Shown: positions 16,757-25,807, numbered from the stretch's first letter. The stretch: DNA of 49,958 nucleotides from UBA4717 sp045577925 (GCA_045577925.1 JAZNJH010000020.1:1-49958); one strand, 5' to 3'. Numbers and translations: made by a program. Notes: generated by a model not told the origin, from the sequence alone.

Positions 16757-18301
16757 ATGTACGATCTCATAATAAAAAACGGTATAATTGTAGACGGAAC
16801 CGGGAGTCCTTCATATACTGCGAATATAGCTGTGAAAAACGGTAAGATTGTTAAAATCGGAAAGAATTTAGATGGCGCAAAATCTGTAATAGATGCAAGT
16901 GGACTTACCGTTACTCCCGGATTTATTGATTCTCACAGTCATAGCGACAGAGCTGTATTTTACTGTCCAGATATGATAGAAAAAATCGAACAGGGTGTAA
17001 CTACGTCCATATCAGGTCAGTGCGGAGGCTCTATTGCACCATGTAATGTTTCTGAAGAAAGAGATACATATATAGATGGTGTTGGCAACTTGTCTGACGT
17101 ATTAAAGACCTTTTCAAGCTTTGCTGATGCAACCAAGAGGTTTCCCCTTGGCTCAAATAATGTGTGCCTTGTGGGACACGGCTCTATAAGAAAATGTGTT
17201 ATGGGTATGAGTCAGGAAAAGCCCTCAGAAGAAGAGCTGCAGAAAATGAAGACTCTGCTTCGTGATGCTATGGAAAGCGGTGCGCTTGGTATATCGTTTG
17301 GACTCATTTATCCGCCTAGCAGATATGCAGAGACTGATGAACTGGTTGAAATTGCAAAAGTAGTTAAGGAATATGAAGGTATTGTTGCGGCACATATCAG
17401 AAGCGAAGGAGATAAGCTTATAGAAGCGACTGAGGAGTTTATACACATTATAAAAGAATCTGGAGTAAGAGGAATCCTTTCGCATCATAAGGCCTGCGGA
17501 GGTTCTAAAAATTTCGGAAAGGTAATCGATACGTTAAAACTGATTGATAAAGCAAACGCAGAGGGTACTGAAATATATCTTGACGTATATCCGTATGTTG
17601 CAACTGCTACATCGGCGGCAGTAACGTTTGTACCCGATTCGGGAAGAGAGCTGCTTGAAAGACTTGGAAACCCTCAGGAACGCGAAAAAATCAGAGAATG
17701 GAATAAAACGAAATGGTGGGCAGACAACTGGTCATGGGTTCTGATTAACAAATCCGAGGGCTATCCCGAATATGAAGGAATGATGCTTACAGAAGCTGCA
17801 AAAATACATGGTAAGGATGAATGCGACACCATACTTGATATAATATATAAAGGTAATGGCAGATGTACTTGTTGCTACTTTACGATGTGCGAGGAGGACG
17901 TTGAGCGGGTTATATCGCACCCGAGAGCAATGATATGCACCGACTCGGGTGTTGCAGGCATCAGAACTTCGTTCCATCCCAGACTCAAAGCTTCATTTCC
18001 AAGAGCACTTGGCAGATATGTAAGAGAGAAAGGTATAGTTTCTCTGCCTGAGATGATACGTAAAATGACGTCAATGCCCGCAAGAGTTTACGGCCTTGAA
18101 ACCAAAGGACTTATATGGGAGGGCATGGATGCGGACATATGCATTTTTGATGCTGAAAGAATAATTGACCGCTCTGAATTTATGGATTGTAACAAACGTG
18201 CCGAGGGACTAAACTATGTTATCTTAAACGGTGAGATAGTAGCCCGTGATGCAGTATATAACCAAAATAAGCAAGGCAAAGTAATTTTAGTTAACAGATA
18301 A
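16757..18301 (+). CDS. N-acyl-D-amino-acid deacylase (amidohydrolase)
   Basis: 514-aa amidohydrolase of the D-aminoacylase group, which frees D-amino acids from N-acyl forms. The metal motif H-S-H-S-D starts at H60. A-H-I-R-S-E-G-D, L-S-H-H-K and C-T-D-S-G further on supply the other ligands and catalytic aspartate expected for the group, and the N-terminal I-K-N-G-x-I-V-D-G-T-G is diagnostic. The in-frame ATG at 16676 lies inside the promoter element and cannot be the start; GGAG precedes 16757. A MATE pump gene follows after 16 bases. Confidence 0.9.
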   Translation: MYDLIIKNGIIVDGTGSPSYTANIAVKNGKIVKIGKNLDGAKSVIDASGLTVTPGFIDSHSHSDRAVFYCPDMIEKIEQGVTTSISGQCGGSIAPCNVSEERDTYIDGVGNLSDVLKTFSSFADATKRFPLGSNNVCLVGHGSIRKCVMGMSQEKPSEEELQKMKTLLRDAMESGALGISFGLIYPPSRYAETDELVEIAKVVKEYEGIVAAHIRSEGDKLIEATEEFIHIIKESGVRGILSHHKACGGSKNFGKVIDTLKLIDKANAEGTEIYLDVYPYVATATSAAVTFVPDSGRELLERLGNPQEREKIREWNKTKWWADNWSWVLINKSEGYPEYEGMMLTEAAKIHGKDECDTILDIIYKGNGRCTCCYFTMCEEDVERVISHPRAMICTDSGVAGIRTSFHPRLKASFPRALGRYVREKGIVSLPEMIRKMTSMPARVYGLETKGLIWEGMDADICIFDAERIIDRSEFMDCNKRAEGLNYVILNGEIVARDAVYNQNKQGKVILVNR

Positions 18302-18317
18302 TCATCAAGGGTGAGAA

Positions 18318-19745
18318 ATGAGTATATTACAATCTAAAATGCTTAAAAATATTTTCCCGGATATAAAGTTCTGGAAGATGGTGCTGGTTTTTGCTTTACC
18401 TATAGCTTTGCAGAATATGTCATCGGCTATACTTGGCATAATTGACGTATCTGTTATCAGCGATATGGGTGAAACGGCAGTTGCCGCAGTATCACATGCC
18501 AATCAGCTATTTTACATAGTATCCTTAATAACTTTTGGTATTACAAGCGGAGCTTCTGTATATTTATCAAGATTTTTCGGAGAAAAAAATCCCGATAAAA
18601 CGAGAGAAACGTTCAGTATCACGCTCTTTTTCTCTCTTCTGATAAACTTGATTATTATGCTGTTTTGTTTGTTCCTGCCTGAAATTGCTATTGGATTTTT
18701 CACGAATGATGCACAAACAATAGAATACGGCGCTATATATCTTCTCATAATCACACCTACGTTTTTGTTATATAGCCTCTCGAATTCTTACGTGGCATTT
18801 TTCCGTTCTGCAAAGCAGACGAAAATTCCCATGATAGCAACGATAATATCTCTTGGCGCAAAGGTGCTTTTGAATTACGTGTTTATTTATGGACTCGGCT
18901 TCATTCCGGCGCTTGGCGTTGCAGGTGCGGCTATATCTACGCTTATATCTAAAATAATTGAAGCGCTGATCTATCTTGTAAGCATCGCTCGCTTTGAGCA
19001 AAGGGAATATGTCTTTAAATTTTCTGATATCAGGTATTTCAAGCCTGTTGCAGTATTTGATTTTATCCAAAAAACATATGCAGTCATACTTAACGAAAGT
19101 CTTTGGGGATTTGGTGTATCGGCATTCAATGCAATATTCGGAAGAATGGGTAACGTTGCAGTTAGTGCGGTAAGTATAGCAAGACAGCTTGAAAATCTCG
19201 GAAATGCTTTCTTTTACGGTATAGCTATAGGCGCTTGTGTCACTATAAGCTGCAGTATAGGCGAAAAGAAAATCGGGGAAGCAAAAGAGTTTGCCAAGAA
19301 GTATGCTCTTGCAGGATTTTGGGTTGGTGTCTTTATAATGGTACTTATGCTCGCGATTGATGCTCCCTATGTCAAATTCTTCTTCTCATCACTTGAGGCA
19401 GAAACACAGTCTCTTGCAATATGGCTTATAGCAATATACGCTTTGTATATGCCCTTCAGAAGTCTGGCAAGTACTCTTATAATGGGTGTAATGCGAGCAG
19501 GTGGAGACAGCAGAAAAGCTATGCTTTACGATGTTGTTCCCGTTTATGCATGGTCGCTTGTTTTAGGCTTTATACTTGGAATAAAGCTTAAATATTCTAT
19601 TATAACAGTATTGGCGGTTATGATGTTCAAGCGATTTATAAAATGCGCGTTTGCACTCAGGCGTGTTGCAAGCGGAAAATGGCTTGAATATGATGAGCTT
19701 GATGCAAATGAAGAACCGGAAAATAACACAACGGCAATCGTTTAA
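18318..19745 (+). CDS. MATE-family efflux transporter
   Basis: 475-aa protein with twelve hydrophobic spans in two halves, typical of multidrug and toxin extrusion antiporters. The Q-N-M-S-S-A opening, the R-M-G-N-V-A-V-S-A block near 275 and the conserved proline/glycine-rich loops support the family. It has an acidic hydrophilic tail (D-A-N-E-E-P-E-N-N). GGGTGAG precedes the ATG. It is co-transcribed with the D-aminoacylase. Its TAA stop is located in the loop of a shared terminator hairpin. Confidence 0.92.
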   Translation: MSILQSKMLKNIFPDIKFWKMVLVFALPIALQNMSSAILGIIDVSVISDMGETAVAAVSHANQLFYIVSLITFGITSGASVYLSRFFGEKNPDKTRETFSITLFFSLLINLIIMLFCLFLPEIAIGFFTNDAQTIEYGAIYLLIITPTFLLYSLSNSYVAFFRSAKQTKIPMIATIISLGAKVLLNYVFIYGLGFIPALGVAGAAISTLISKIIEALIYLVSIARFEQREYVFKFSDIRYFKPVAVFDFIQKTYAVILNESLWGFGVSAFNAIFGRMGNVAVSAVSIARQLENLGNAFFYGIAIGACVTISCSIGEKKIGEAKEFAKKYALAGFWVGVFIMVLMLAIDAPYVKFFFSSLEAETQSLAIWLIAIYALYMPFRSLASTLIMGVMRAGGDSRKAMLYDVVPVYAWSLVLGFILGIKLKYSIITVLAVMMFKRFIKCAFALRRVASGKWLEYDELDANEEPENNTTAIV

Positions 19746-19760
19746 GATTGCCGTTGTGTT
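19725..19760. terminator. Bidirectional terminator between convergent MATE and araC genes
   Basis: AACACAACGGCAATC and its exact complement pair over 15 bases around a GTTTAA loop. The MATE stop codon TAA is in the loop and the hairpin reaches the araC stop on the other strand. Ts and As on the two sides allow termination in both directions. Confidence 0.85.
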
Positions 19761-20524
19761 TATGCATTTTTATTAATATCGCTTGGTGAAGTACCGTTGA
19801 TCTTTTTGAAAGCTCTGCTGAAATACAAAGGATCGCTATACCCAACAGCTAAAGCTACCTCACTTATAGTATTATAGTCACCGCTCTCAATCAAAGATGT
19901 GGCTTTGGAAATCCTTTTACTCATGACATATTTTTGAGGTGTAACTCCGTAATTTGCAATGAAAATTTTCCTGAAATAAGTATCGGATATATTGCATAAC
20001 GCATGAAGTGAATTGATTTTCAGAGACGGGTCATACAAGTGCGATTTTAAGTAATCAAGAGCAGGTTTTATTACCGAACCTTTTCTTTTAAACGAATAGT
20101 CGGGGTGATCTATGCCCGAAAGATAAGAAAGAAGGGTATAGAACAATGAAAGGCATTTATAATGATCGGTTTCATTTCCGTTATCCCATAAATCGACCAT
20201 AGTTTTAAAAATATGTGTTGCTTCGGGAAAGCCTTCAAAAGAATATACGCTTGGTATTGAATAGGAGAAGTCAGCTTTGAAAGAAATACAGATACCTCTG
20301 TTTTCTCCTTCACTTAAACTCGTAGACTCATAAGCCGAACCGCGCGGTAAAAAAATCATTTGACCTTTCGCGGCAATCATAGTCTTATCACCAAAATCAA
20401 AAAGCCTGCCTCCGCTTGTTCTGAGTAAAAAGGCATTGTTTGTCCGACATCTGACTATTGAGTGTGGCTTTGGATTTGTATGATATACAGTAATGTCACT
20501 CAGGTTTTTCATATTGTAAAACAT
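19760..20524 (-). CDS. AraC-family transcriptional regulator
   Basis: 254-aa regulator. Residues 1-140 resemble a cupin-type AraC ligand domain (strands around H-S-I-V-R-C-R-T and a P-R-G-S-A-Y turn). Residues about 155-252 form the double helix-turn-helix DNA-binding domain, with I-N-S-L-H-A-L-C-N-I-S-D-T-Y-F-R-K-I-F and E-V-A-L-A-V-G-Y-S-D-P-L-Y-F-S-R-A-F-K as the two HTH units. It is the only clear minus-strand gene. It is divergent from the MATE/amidohydrolase/M20 unit at 20688 and probably controls it. GAGGGTG precedes the start. Confidence 0.93.
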   Translation of the reverse strand: MFYNMKNLSDITVYHTNPKPHSIVRCRTNNAFLLRTSGGRLFDFGDKTMIAAKGQMIFLPRGSAYESTSLSEGENRGICISFKADFSYSIPSVYSFEGFPEATHIFKTMVDLWDNGNETDHYKCLSLFYTLLSYLSGIDHPDYSFKRKGSVIKPALDYLKSHLYDPSLKINSLHALCNISDTYFRKIFIANYGVTPQKYVMSKRISKATSLIESGDYNTISEVALAVGYSDPLYFSRAFKKINGTSPSDINKNA

Positions 20525-20556
20525 AATTTAACACCCTCTGTGTATTTTGTTTGATT

Positions 20557-20585
20557 ATTTTATCATATTCCGGTAAAAAAAGCAA
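20557..20585 (-). promoter_or_regulatory. araC promoter
   Basis: On the minus strand TTGCTT and TAAAAT are 17 bases apart, with TGA directly before the -10 box. Confidence 0.7.
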
Positions 20586-20620
20586 TATATCAGCATTAAA
20601 TAAGTTTTAAAAAATCCATA

Positions 20621-20665
20621 TTGTTCTGTTTGTTCTATTTACTTGATTTGTATTTCTGATATAAT
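20621..20665 (+). promoter_or_regulatory. Promoter and candidate AraC sites upstream of the second MATE gene
   Basis: A consensus TATAAT (20660-20665) has an extended TG, but the -35 region (ATTTAC at 20637) is poor, as is usual for activator-dependent promoters. Just upstream TTGTTCT occurs twice, nine bases apart (20621 and 20630), where AraC-type activators commonly bind. Confidence 0.5.
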
Positions 20666-20687
20666 TTACTAAAAAGGGGTGAGAAGC

Positions 20688-22079
20688 ATGGCTGTAAAAC
20701 AAAAAAACGTTGATATGACAAATGCACCGGCTTTTTCAGGCATTGTTAAGTTTGTTGTTCCTATTTTGCTTATAGGGATTATCCAGCACTTGTATACTGC
20801 AGTTGACTCAATTATACTTGGTCAGTTTTCGGGTAGTGACGTGCTTGCAGGCGTTGGTACAACGGGACCGCTTATAAACACAATAATCAACCTGTTTTTA
20901 GGTTTGTCTGTCGGTGTTCAGGTAGTTCTTGGCAGAGCGCTCGGTGCGGGTGATGATGCGGCTGTACATAAAACGGTTCACACTGCTATGCTTATAAGTA
21001 TTATCGCCGGTTTAATAATTTCATTCATTGGTATATTTTTTGCAGATTATCTACTTATAATGATGGACGTTCCGTCTGATGTTATGCCATATGCTAAAAT
21101 ATATCTGCAGATAAATTTTGCAGGTAAAATCCCCGCGATGGTATATAATTTCGGAGTAGGAATACTGCGCGCCAAGGGAGATACAAAAAGACCGTTATAC
21201 TTAGGTATGGTAACGGGCCTTATCAAGGTCGTTTTGAGTTTTGTATTTGTAGCATACTTTAATATGAATTCAGCCGGAGTTTCAATAGCAACGCTTATTT
21301 CCACGATTATAAATGCAGTTGTTATGCTTTATTTTCTGACTACGGAAGATGATAGCGGTAAACTGTATTTTACCAAGCTTAAAATATATAAAAAGCAGCT
21401 TATTGATATTGCGGTGGTTGGTATACCATCGGGCATACAGAATACAGTCGCCTCGCTATCTAATGTTATAACACAGTCGGCGGTAAACAGTTTTGGGTCA
21501 GCTGCAATAATGGCAGGCAACTCGGCTGCGTCAAATATACAAAGCTTTTACGCTACAATTAAAGGCTCTTTTCGTCAGGCAACAGTTTCTTTTGTCAGCC
21601 GGAATATGGGTGCAAAAAAGTATGATAGAATAAACAAGATTGTTAAATGCTGCTTTTCCTTTATGGCAGTATTCTGGGTGATTGAGATATTTTTATCTGT
21701 CTTTGGAGGGGAATTTTTGATAGGACTTTATGTTCCCGGTGATATAGAGGCTATTAAGACGGGAGCATTAAGACTTGCAATAATAGGTGTTTCCTACGGC
21801 ATATTCGGTCTTTCCGAAATACTCAGCGGAGCACTCAGAGGAATGGGTTATTCATTCCAGACAATGGTAATATCGCTTGCTACAAATTGCGGTATCAGAA
21901 TTTTGTGGATCCTTACCGTGTTCAAAAAGATAGGAACACTTGAATCCTTGTATATTTCATTCCCGATATCGTGGGCGGTGGCTCTTATAGCAAATTCTGT
22001 GCTTTTTGTTTATGCAAAGAGGAAATTAAACCGTGAGCAAATGGAACAGTGCGATGGGCATGGACAATTGATTATTTGA
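20688..22079 (+). CDS. MATE-family efflux transporter
   Basis: 463-aa MATE protein with twelve spans; G-L-S-V-G-V-Q-V-V-L-G-R-A-L-G near 75 is the family block that follows the first spans. It is a second, distant MATE pump, not a duplicate of the one at 18318. AAGGGGTGAG lies before ATG 20688, and the in-frame GTG at 20679 overlaps that site and is unlikely. It is divergent from araC and followed by two hydrolase genes, which suggests that the AraC ligand, pump and hydrolases concern one class of N-acyl or heterocyclic compound. Confidence 0.92.
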   Translation: MAVKQKNVDMTNAPAFSGIVKFVVPILLIGIIQHLYTAVDSIILGQFSGSDVLAGVGTTGPLINTIINLFLGLSVGVQVVLGRALGAGDDAAVHKTVHTAMLISIIAGLIISFIGIFFADYLLIMMDVPSDVMPYAKIYLQINFAGKIPAMVYNFGVGILRAKGDTKRPLYLGMVTGLIKVVLSFVFVAYFNMNSAGVSIATLISTIINAVVMLYFLTTEDDSGKLYFTKLKIYKKQLIDIAVVGIPSGIQNTVASLSNVITQSAVNSFGSAAIMAGNSAASNIQSFYATIKGSFRQATVSFVSRNMGAKKYDRINKIVKCCFSFMAVFWVIEIFLSVFGGEFLIGLYVPGDIEAIKTGALRLAIIGVSYGIFGLSEILSGALRGMGYSFQTMVISLATNCGIRILWILTVFKKIGTLESLYISFPISWAVALIANSVLFVYAKRKLNREQMEQCDGHGQLII

Positions 22080-22123
22080 TGAAAATTAAACTAAATAAAA
22101 TATTTACTAAAAAGGAGACCGTT

Positions 22124-23269
22124 ATGGTTATCAAAAACGGACTTATCAACAATGCCGTAGACAGAGAAGCTTTTGTAGCTGATATCAAGATTGAAAACGG
22201 CAAAATCAAAGAAATAGGAAAAGCGCTCTCTGCTGCACTCGGCGAAGAAGTTATTGATGCAAGCGGAAAGTACATATACCCCGGATTTGTAGAGGCACAT
22301 TGCCATATCGCTATTTCGGGTCGTGCAGGGCAGGGCAAAAACGCGTCAGACGTTAATGAGCACACTGATCCGCTTACTCCGCATATGAGAGCGATTGATG
22401 CAGTTGATCCGTATGACAGGAATCTTGAAAAAGCAAGGGCTGCCGGAGTTACCACGGTTTGCACAGGTCCCGGTAGCTCAAATGCAATCGGCGGTACGTT
22501 TATTGCAATGAAAACTGTTGGAAGATGTGTTGACGATATGGCTATAAAAACAGACGTTGCTATGAAGTGTGCTTTTGGTGAAAACGTCAGAAACAGATAT
22601 GCTTCCAAGAATGTGTCTACAAGAATGGCGATAGCGGCACTTATCCGTGACATTTTAACTAAGGCAAAGAGATATAAAAATGTAATTGATGCGGCTGACG
22701 GTGATGAGTCTAAATTCCCGTCATTTGATGCAAAGCTTCACGCGCTTCTTCCCGTTATGCGCGGTGAGATTCCTCTTAAGGCGCATGCGCATCAGGCAAA
22801 CGATATTTTTACAGCTATACGCATAGCAAAAGAATTTGGCGTTAAAATGACAATCGAACACGTTACTGAGGGACACTTGATAGCTGATGAATTAAAAGAG
22901 GCAGGTCTCCCGCTTGCTATTGGTCCGACACTTTGTAATGGAGCTAAATATGAGCTTAAAAACAAGACTTGGGAAACTCCTGTGGCACTTTCGAAGGCGG
23001 GTTGCCATGTTTGTATTGTTACAGACAGCCCTGTAATCAGTCAGGACAATCTCCCCATTTGTGCCGCCTATGCAATTAAGGCGGGTATGGATCCGTTTGA
23101 AGCACTTAAGGCTATCACGATATATGCGGCAGAGCATATCGGAGTCGAAGACAGGGTAGGTTCTATAGAGGTAGGCAAGGATGCTGATATCATCATTACC
23201 GACGGAAGTCCTTTTGAAATTTCCACCATTGTAGAAAAGGTTCTGATTGACGGCAAGGTGGTTTCGTAA
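22124..23269 (+). CDS. Amidohydrolase (imidazolonepropionase-related)
   Basis: 381-aa cytoplasmic metal-dependent amidohydrolase. H59-C-H61 after the P-G-F-V-E-A strand, H221/H223 in K-A-H-A-H, H246 in I-E-H-V-T and the aspartate in V-T-D-S-P-V near 300 are in family order. The composite N- and C-terminal beta domain is present (I-E-N-G-K-I and G-K-D-A-D-I-I-I). Related proteins are annotated as imidazolonepropionase-like, but the true substrate is unknown. AAAGGAG precedes ATG 22124; the in-frame ATG at 22049 lies inside the MATE gene and lacks a site. Confidence 0.88.
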   Translation: MVIKNGLINNAVDREAFVADIKIENGKIKEIGKALSAALGEEVIDASGKYIYPGFVEAHCHIAISGRAGQGKNASDVNEHTDPLTPHMRAIDAVDPYDRNLEKARAAGVTTVCTGPGSSNAIGGTFIAMKTVGRCVDDMAIKTDVAMKCAFGENVRNRYASKNVSTRMAIAALIRDILTKAKRYKNVIDAADGDESKFPSFDAKLHALLPVMRGEIPLKAHAHQANDIFTAIRIAKEFGVKMTIEHVTEGHLIADELKEAGLPLAIGPTLCNGAKYELKNKTWETPVALSKAGCHVCIVTDSPVISQDNLPICAAYAIKAGMDPFEALKAITIYAAEHIGVEDRVGSIEVGKDADIIITDGSPFEISTIVEKVLIDGKVVS

Positions 23270-23312
23270 AAAATAATTAAAATGTATAGCTATAAGCTTT
23301 GGAGAGATAAAA

Positions 23313-24677
23313 ATGTTATTTGAAAAATATCTTAATGTAATTGAAGAGAGAAAAGATGAGTTTTATGAGGTGTCGGATGCACTGTATGATAATCCTGAAA
23401 TCTGTTTTCGGGAATTTGAGGCGGTCCGTTTGCTTACTCGAAAGCTTGAGGAAAACGGATTTACAGTTGAAAGAAACGTTGCCGATATTGAAACAGCTTT
23501 CACTGCAACGTATGGCACGGGATCACCTAAGATAGGTGTACTTGCTGAATATGACGGACTTGAAAGTATGAGCCAGGTCGGCGGTATTGCAGAAAAGAAG
23601 ACTATTGAGGGTAAGGATACCCACCACGGATGTGGACATAATCTTTTTGCAGCCGGTTCTCTTGCTGCGGTTTTTGCAATTAAATCTTACATAGAAGAAA
23701 CCGGCAAAGGCTCGGTCGTTCTCTTCGGATGCCCTGCGGAAGAAGGTGGCGGTGGAAAGGTATTCTTAGCAAGAGACGGCGTTTTCAACTGCGCAGACGC
23801 AATTGTAAGCTGGCATCCTGAAAAGATGTATATGGTAAGAACCCGCCCGGCACTTGCTAATGTTATGATAGACTATACTTTTGAAGGAGTAGCCGCACAT
23901 GCAGGCGGTGCGCCTCACAAGGGAAGAAGTGCGCTTGATGCTGTGGAACTTATGAATATTGGTGCTAACTTTTTACGTGAACACATGGAGCTTACAAGCA
24001 GGATTCACTATGCGATATTGGATGCAGGCGGAAGAGCTCCGAATATGGTACAGTCGCATGCAGTTGTGCGCTATATGATCCGTGCCGTCGATGCAAAATC
24101 TGTACGTATTCTTAAAGAGAGGGTTGACCGCATTGCACAGGGGGCAACTCTTATGACGGATACAAAGGTATCCTCAAAGGTAGTTTCGGCATACGCAAAT
24201 CTTATAACGATCCCAACACTTCAGGCTACGGCAAACGAGGCGATGCACGATATAGACCTGCCCGTACCGACAGAAGAGGAGCTTGAATACGGAAAAGCGC
24301 TTCAGGCAACGATGACTCTCACTGATGAAGAAAAGACGATGCCGCTCTTTGCAACAGAAGTTCGCGACCCGGCGCCCCCCGTTGCTCACGGCGGCTCAAC
24401 CGATACTGCAGACGTAAGCTGGAATTGTCCGACCGTACAGATGCATATAGGCAACTGGGTTACAGGAACACCCGGTCACAGCTGGCAGTCTGCAAGCCAG
24501 AGCAAAGGCGCGTATGGAAAGAGGGCTATGTTGTATGCAGGTAAAGCGGTAGCCGGCACGGCACTCAGACTTATTGAAAACCCCGAGCTTGTTAAAAAGG
24601 CAAAGGAAGAGCATAAAGCGAAAAGCGGCGACGGTTACGTTTGCGGAATTTCCAAAGACCTGAAGCCGGGTTATTGA
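23313..24677 (+). CDS. M20-family amidohydrolase, AbgB-like
   Basis: 454-aa zinc peptidase/amidohydrolase of family M20, closest in layout to AbgB, which cleaves p-aminobenzoyl-glutamate. L-A-E-Y-D-G-L at 77-83, H-G-C-G-H-N at 105-110 and the catalytic/ligand P-A-E-E-G-G-G-G at 141-148 are intact. The dimerisation domain begins around 185. The A-H-A-G-G-A-P-H block and the C-terminal G-H-S-W-Q are as in AbgB. Other N-acyl amino acids are possible substrates. It is the third gene of the unit divergent from araC, which ends near the next terminator-promoter element. Confidence 0.92.
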   Translation: MLFEKYLNVIEERKDEFYEVSDALYDNPEICFREFEAVRLLTRKLEENGFTVERNVADIETAFTATYGTGSPKIGVLAEYDGLESMSQVGGIAEKKTIEGKDTHHGCGHNLFAAGSLAAVFAIKSYIEETGKGSVVLFGCPAEEGGGGKVFLARDGVFNCADAIVSWHPEKMYMVRTRPALANVMIDYTFEGVAAHAGGAPHKGRSALDAVELMNIGANFLREHMELTSRIHYAILDAGGRAPNMVQSHAVVRYMIRAVDAKSVRILKERVDRIAQGATLMTDTKVSSKVVSAYANLITIPTLQATANEAMHDIDLPVPTEEELEYGKALQATMTLTDEEKTMPLFATEVRDPAPPVAHGGSTDTADVSWNCPTVQMHIGNWVTGTPGHSWQSASQSKGAYGKRAMLYAGKAVAGTALRLIENPELVKKAKEEHKAKSGDGYVCGISKDLKPGY

Positions 24678-24711
24678 TTTGTGTTAATATAAATAGAATA
24701 TTACAAAACAT

Positions 24712-24769
24712 AAAAGTGGCAGTTTTTTTGAAAAAGAGGATTGCCATTTTTATAATTATGTGTTAAAAT
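24712..24769 (+). promoter_or_regulatory. Fused terminator-promoter element H
   Basis: The left arm AAAAGTGGCAG is eroded, while the right arm TTGCCATTTTT is intact. TTGCCA (24741-24746), 17 bases and TAAAAT (24764-24769) form the promoter for the Cof HAD gene. Terminator function is probably weak here. Confidence 0.68.
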
Positions 24770-24849
24770 ATGTAAAGGATATGTAAAATCAAGAACTTTA
24801 TGAAAAACTGTGTAATAATGGGTGCGAGTGACAGAGTAGAGATTAAATA

Positions 24850-25671
24850 ATGAAAAAATTCAGAGGAATACTTATTTGTACCGACCTTGACGGTACACTG
24901 CTCAGAAATGATAAGACGATATCGGGGAGAAATCTCGATGCAATAGAATATTTTAAAAGTGAAGGCGGACTTTTTACGTTCGTAACTGGCAGAATGCCGT
25001 ATTATGTGAAGCATATCTACGATATTGTCAAGCCAAATGCACCTATCGGCTGTGTTAACGGCGGCGGTATATATGACTATGCGACTGAAAAGTACCTTTG
25101 GACAACTACGCTTGACCACTTAGTCCTCGAGCTTGTCAGGTATGCCGATGAGGCCTTTGACGGTATCGGTATACAGGTATGCACCTTTGAAAATACTTAT
25201 TTTTCAAAGCAGAACAGCCTTATGGAAAAATTCAGGGGATTGACAGGACTGCCAAATCTTGAGAAGCATTATAATGATGTCAGCGAGCCTATCGGGAAGA
25301 TAATATTCGGCGATGATAATGAGGGAACATTAAGCCAACTGAAAGAGTACCTTGATGCTCACCCATTGGCTGCACAGTTTGATTTTATCCGCTCGGAGAG
25401 ATCACTTTACGAGATCCTGCCCAAGGGAGTGAATAAGGGAAACCTGATAATCAAGCTTGCAGAGATTCTTGGCATTGACTCTAAACGAACGATCGGTATC
25501 GGAGATTACGATAACGACGTAGAACTTGTAAGATCGGCAGGACTCGGTGTTGCGGTTTCAAACGCAAAGGACGAGGTCAAGGCTGTTGCTGACTATATAA
25601 CGGTCAGTAACGAGGAAGATGCGATTGCCGCGATAATAGGCGATATCGATAGCGGAAAAATTATAATATAG
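24850..25671 (+). CDS. Cof-type HAD-IIB phosphatase
   Basis: 273-aa HAD hydrolase of the Cof/YidA subfamily, acting on sugar phosphates or similar metabolites. Motif I is C-T-D-L-D-G-T-L-L at 10-18 (D12, D14). The IIB cap spans about residues 85-190, K-G in L-P-K-G-V-N-K-G gives motif III, and G-I-G-D-Y-D-N-D is motif IV. The leader is fairly long and the start has no strong ribosome site (GAGATTAAATA). The terminator that should follow the stop has been split by the transposable element downstream. Confidence 0.92.
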   Translation: MKKFRGILICTDLDGTLLRNDKTISGRNLDAIEYFKSEGGLFTFVTGRMPYYVKHIYDIVKPNAPIGCVNGGGIYDYATEKYLWTTTLDHLVLELVRYADEAFDGIGIQVCTFENTYFSKQNSLMEKFRGLTGLPNLEKHYNDVSEPIGKIIFGDDNEGTLSQLKEYLDAHPLAAQFDFIRSERSLYEILPKGVNKGNLIIKLAEILGIDSKRTIGIGDYDNDVELVRSAGLGVAVSNAKDEVKAVADYITVSNEEDAIAAIIGDIDSGKIII

Positions 25672-25680
25672 AAAAAAGGA

Positions 25681-25692
25681 GATTGCGAGATC
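25681..25692 (+). repeat. Left 12-bp target-site duplication
   Basis: GATTGCGAGATC occurs here and again at 31221-31232, directly outside the inverted repeats. The bases immediately before this copy (AAAAAAGGA) are the 5' half of the interrupted terminator of the Cof HAD gene. Confidence 0.85.
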
Positions 25693-25728
25693 AATGTCAT
25701 TAAGTTAAGCCCATCCCCATTAAGATAA
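25693..25728 (+). repeat. Left terminal inverted repeat
   Basis: It begins AATGTCATTAAGTTAAG and differs from the reverse complement of the right end at two of 36 positions. The AGTTAAG core resembles the ends of the IS4 group as I remember them. Confidence 0.85.
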
Positions 25729-25758
25729 GGGACGAATCTGCGGATTCGTCCCTTATCT
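25723..25758. repeat. 16-bp perfect hairpin at the left end of the transposon
   Basis: Arms of 16 bases beginning AGATAAGGGACGAATC surround a TGCG loop. The first bases overlap the inner end of the inverted repeat. No T-run follows. It may block outside transcription from reaching the transposase start, but that is inference. The right end has no counterpart. Confidence 0.8.
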
Positions 25759-25807
25759 CGTCTTCCGCACATTTAGTTAAGATTTCGTAAATAATCTCTA
25801 CACTCCC

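Noticed and set aside
1020..24769. CRISPR-like array from repeated intergenic hairpins
   Set aside because: The repeats are dispersed one per intergenic space, kilobases apart, and differ in sequence; they have terminator-promoter geometry.
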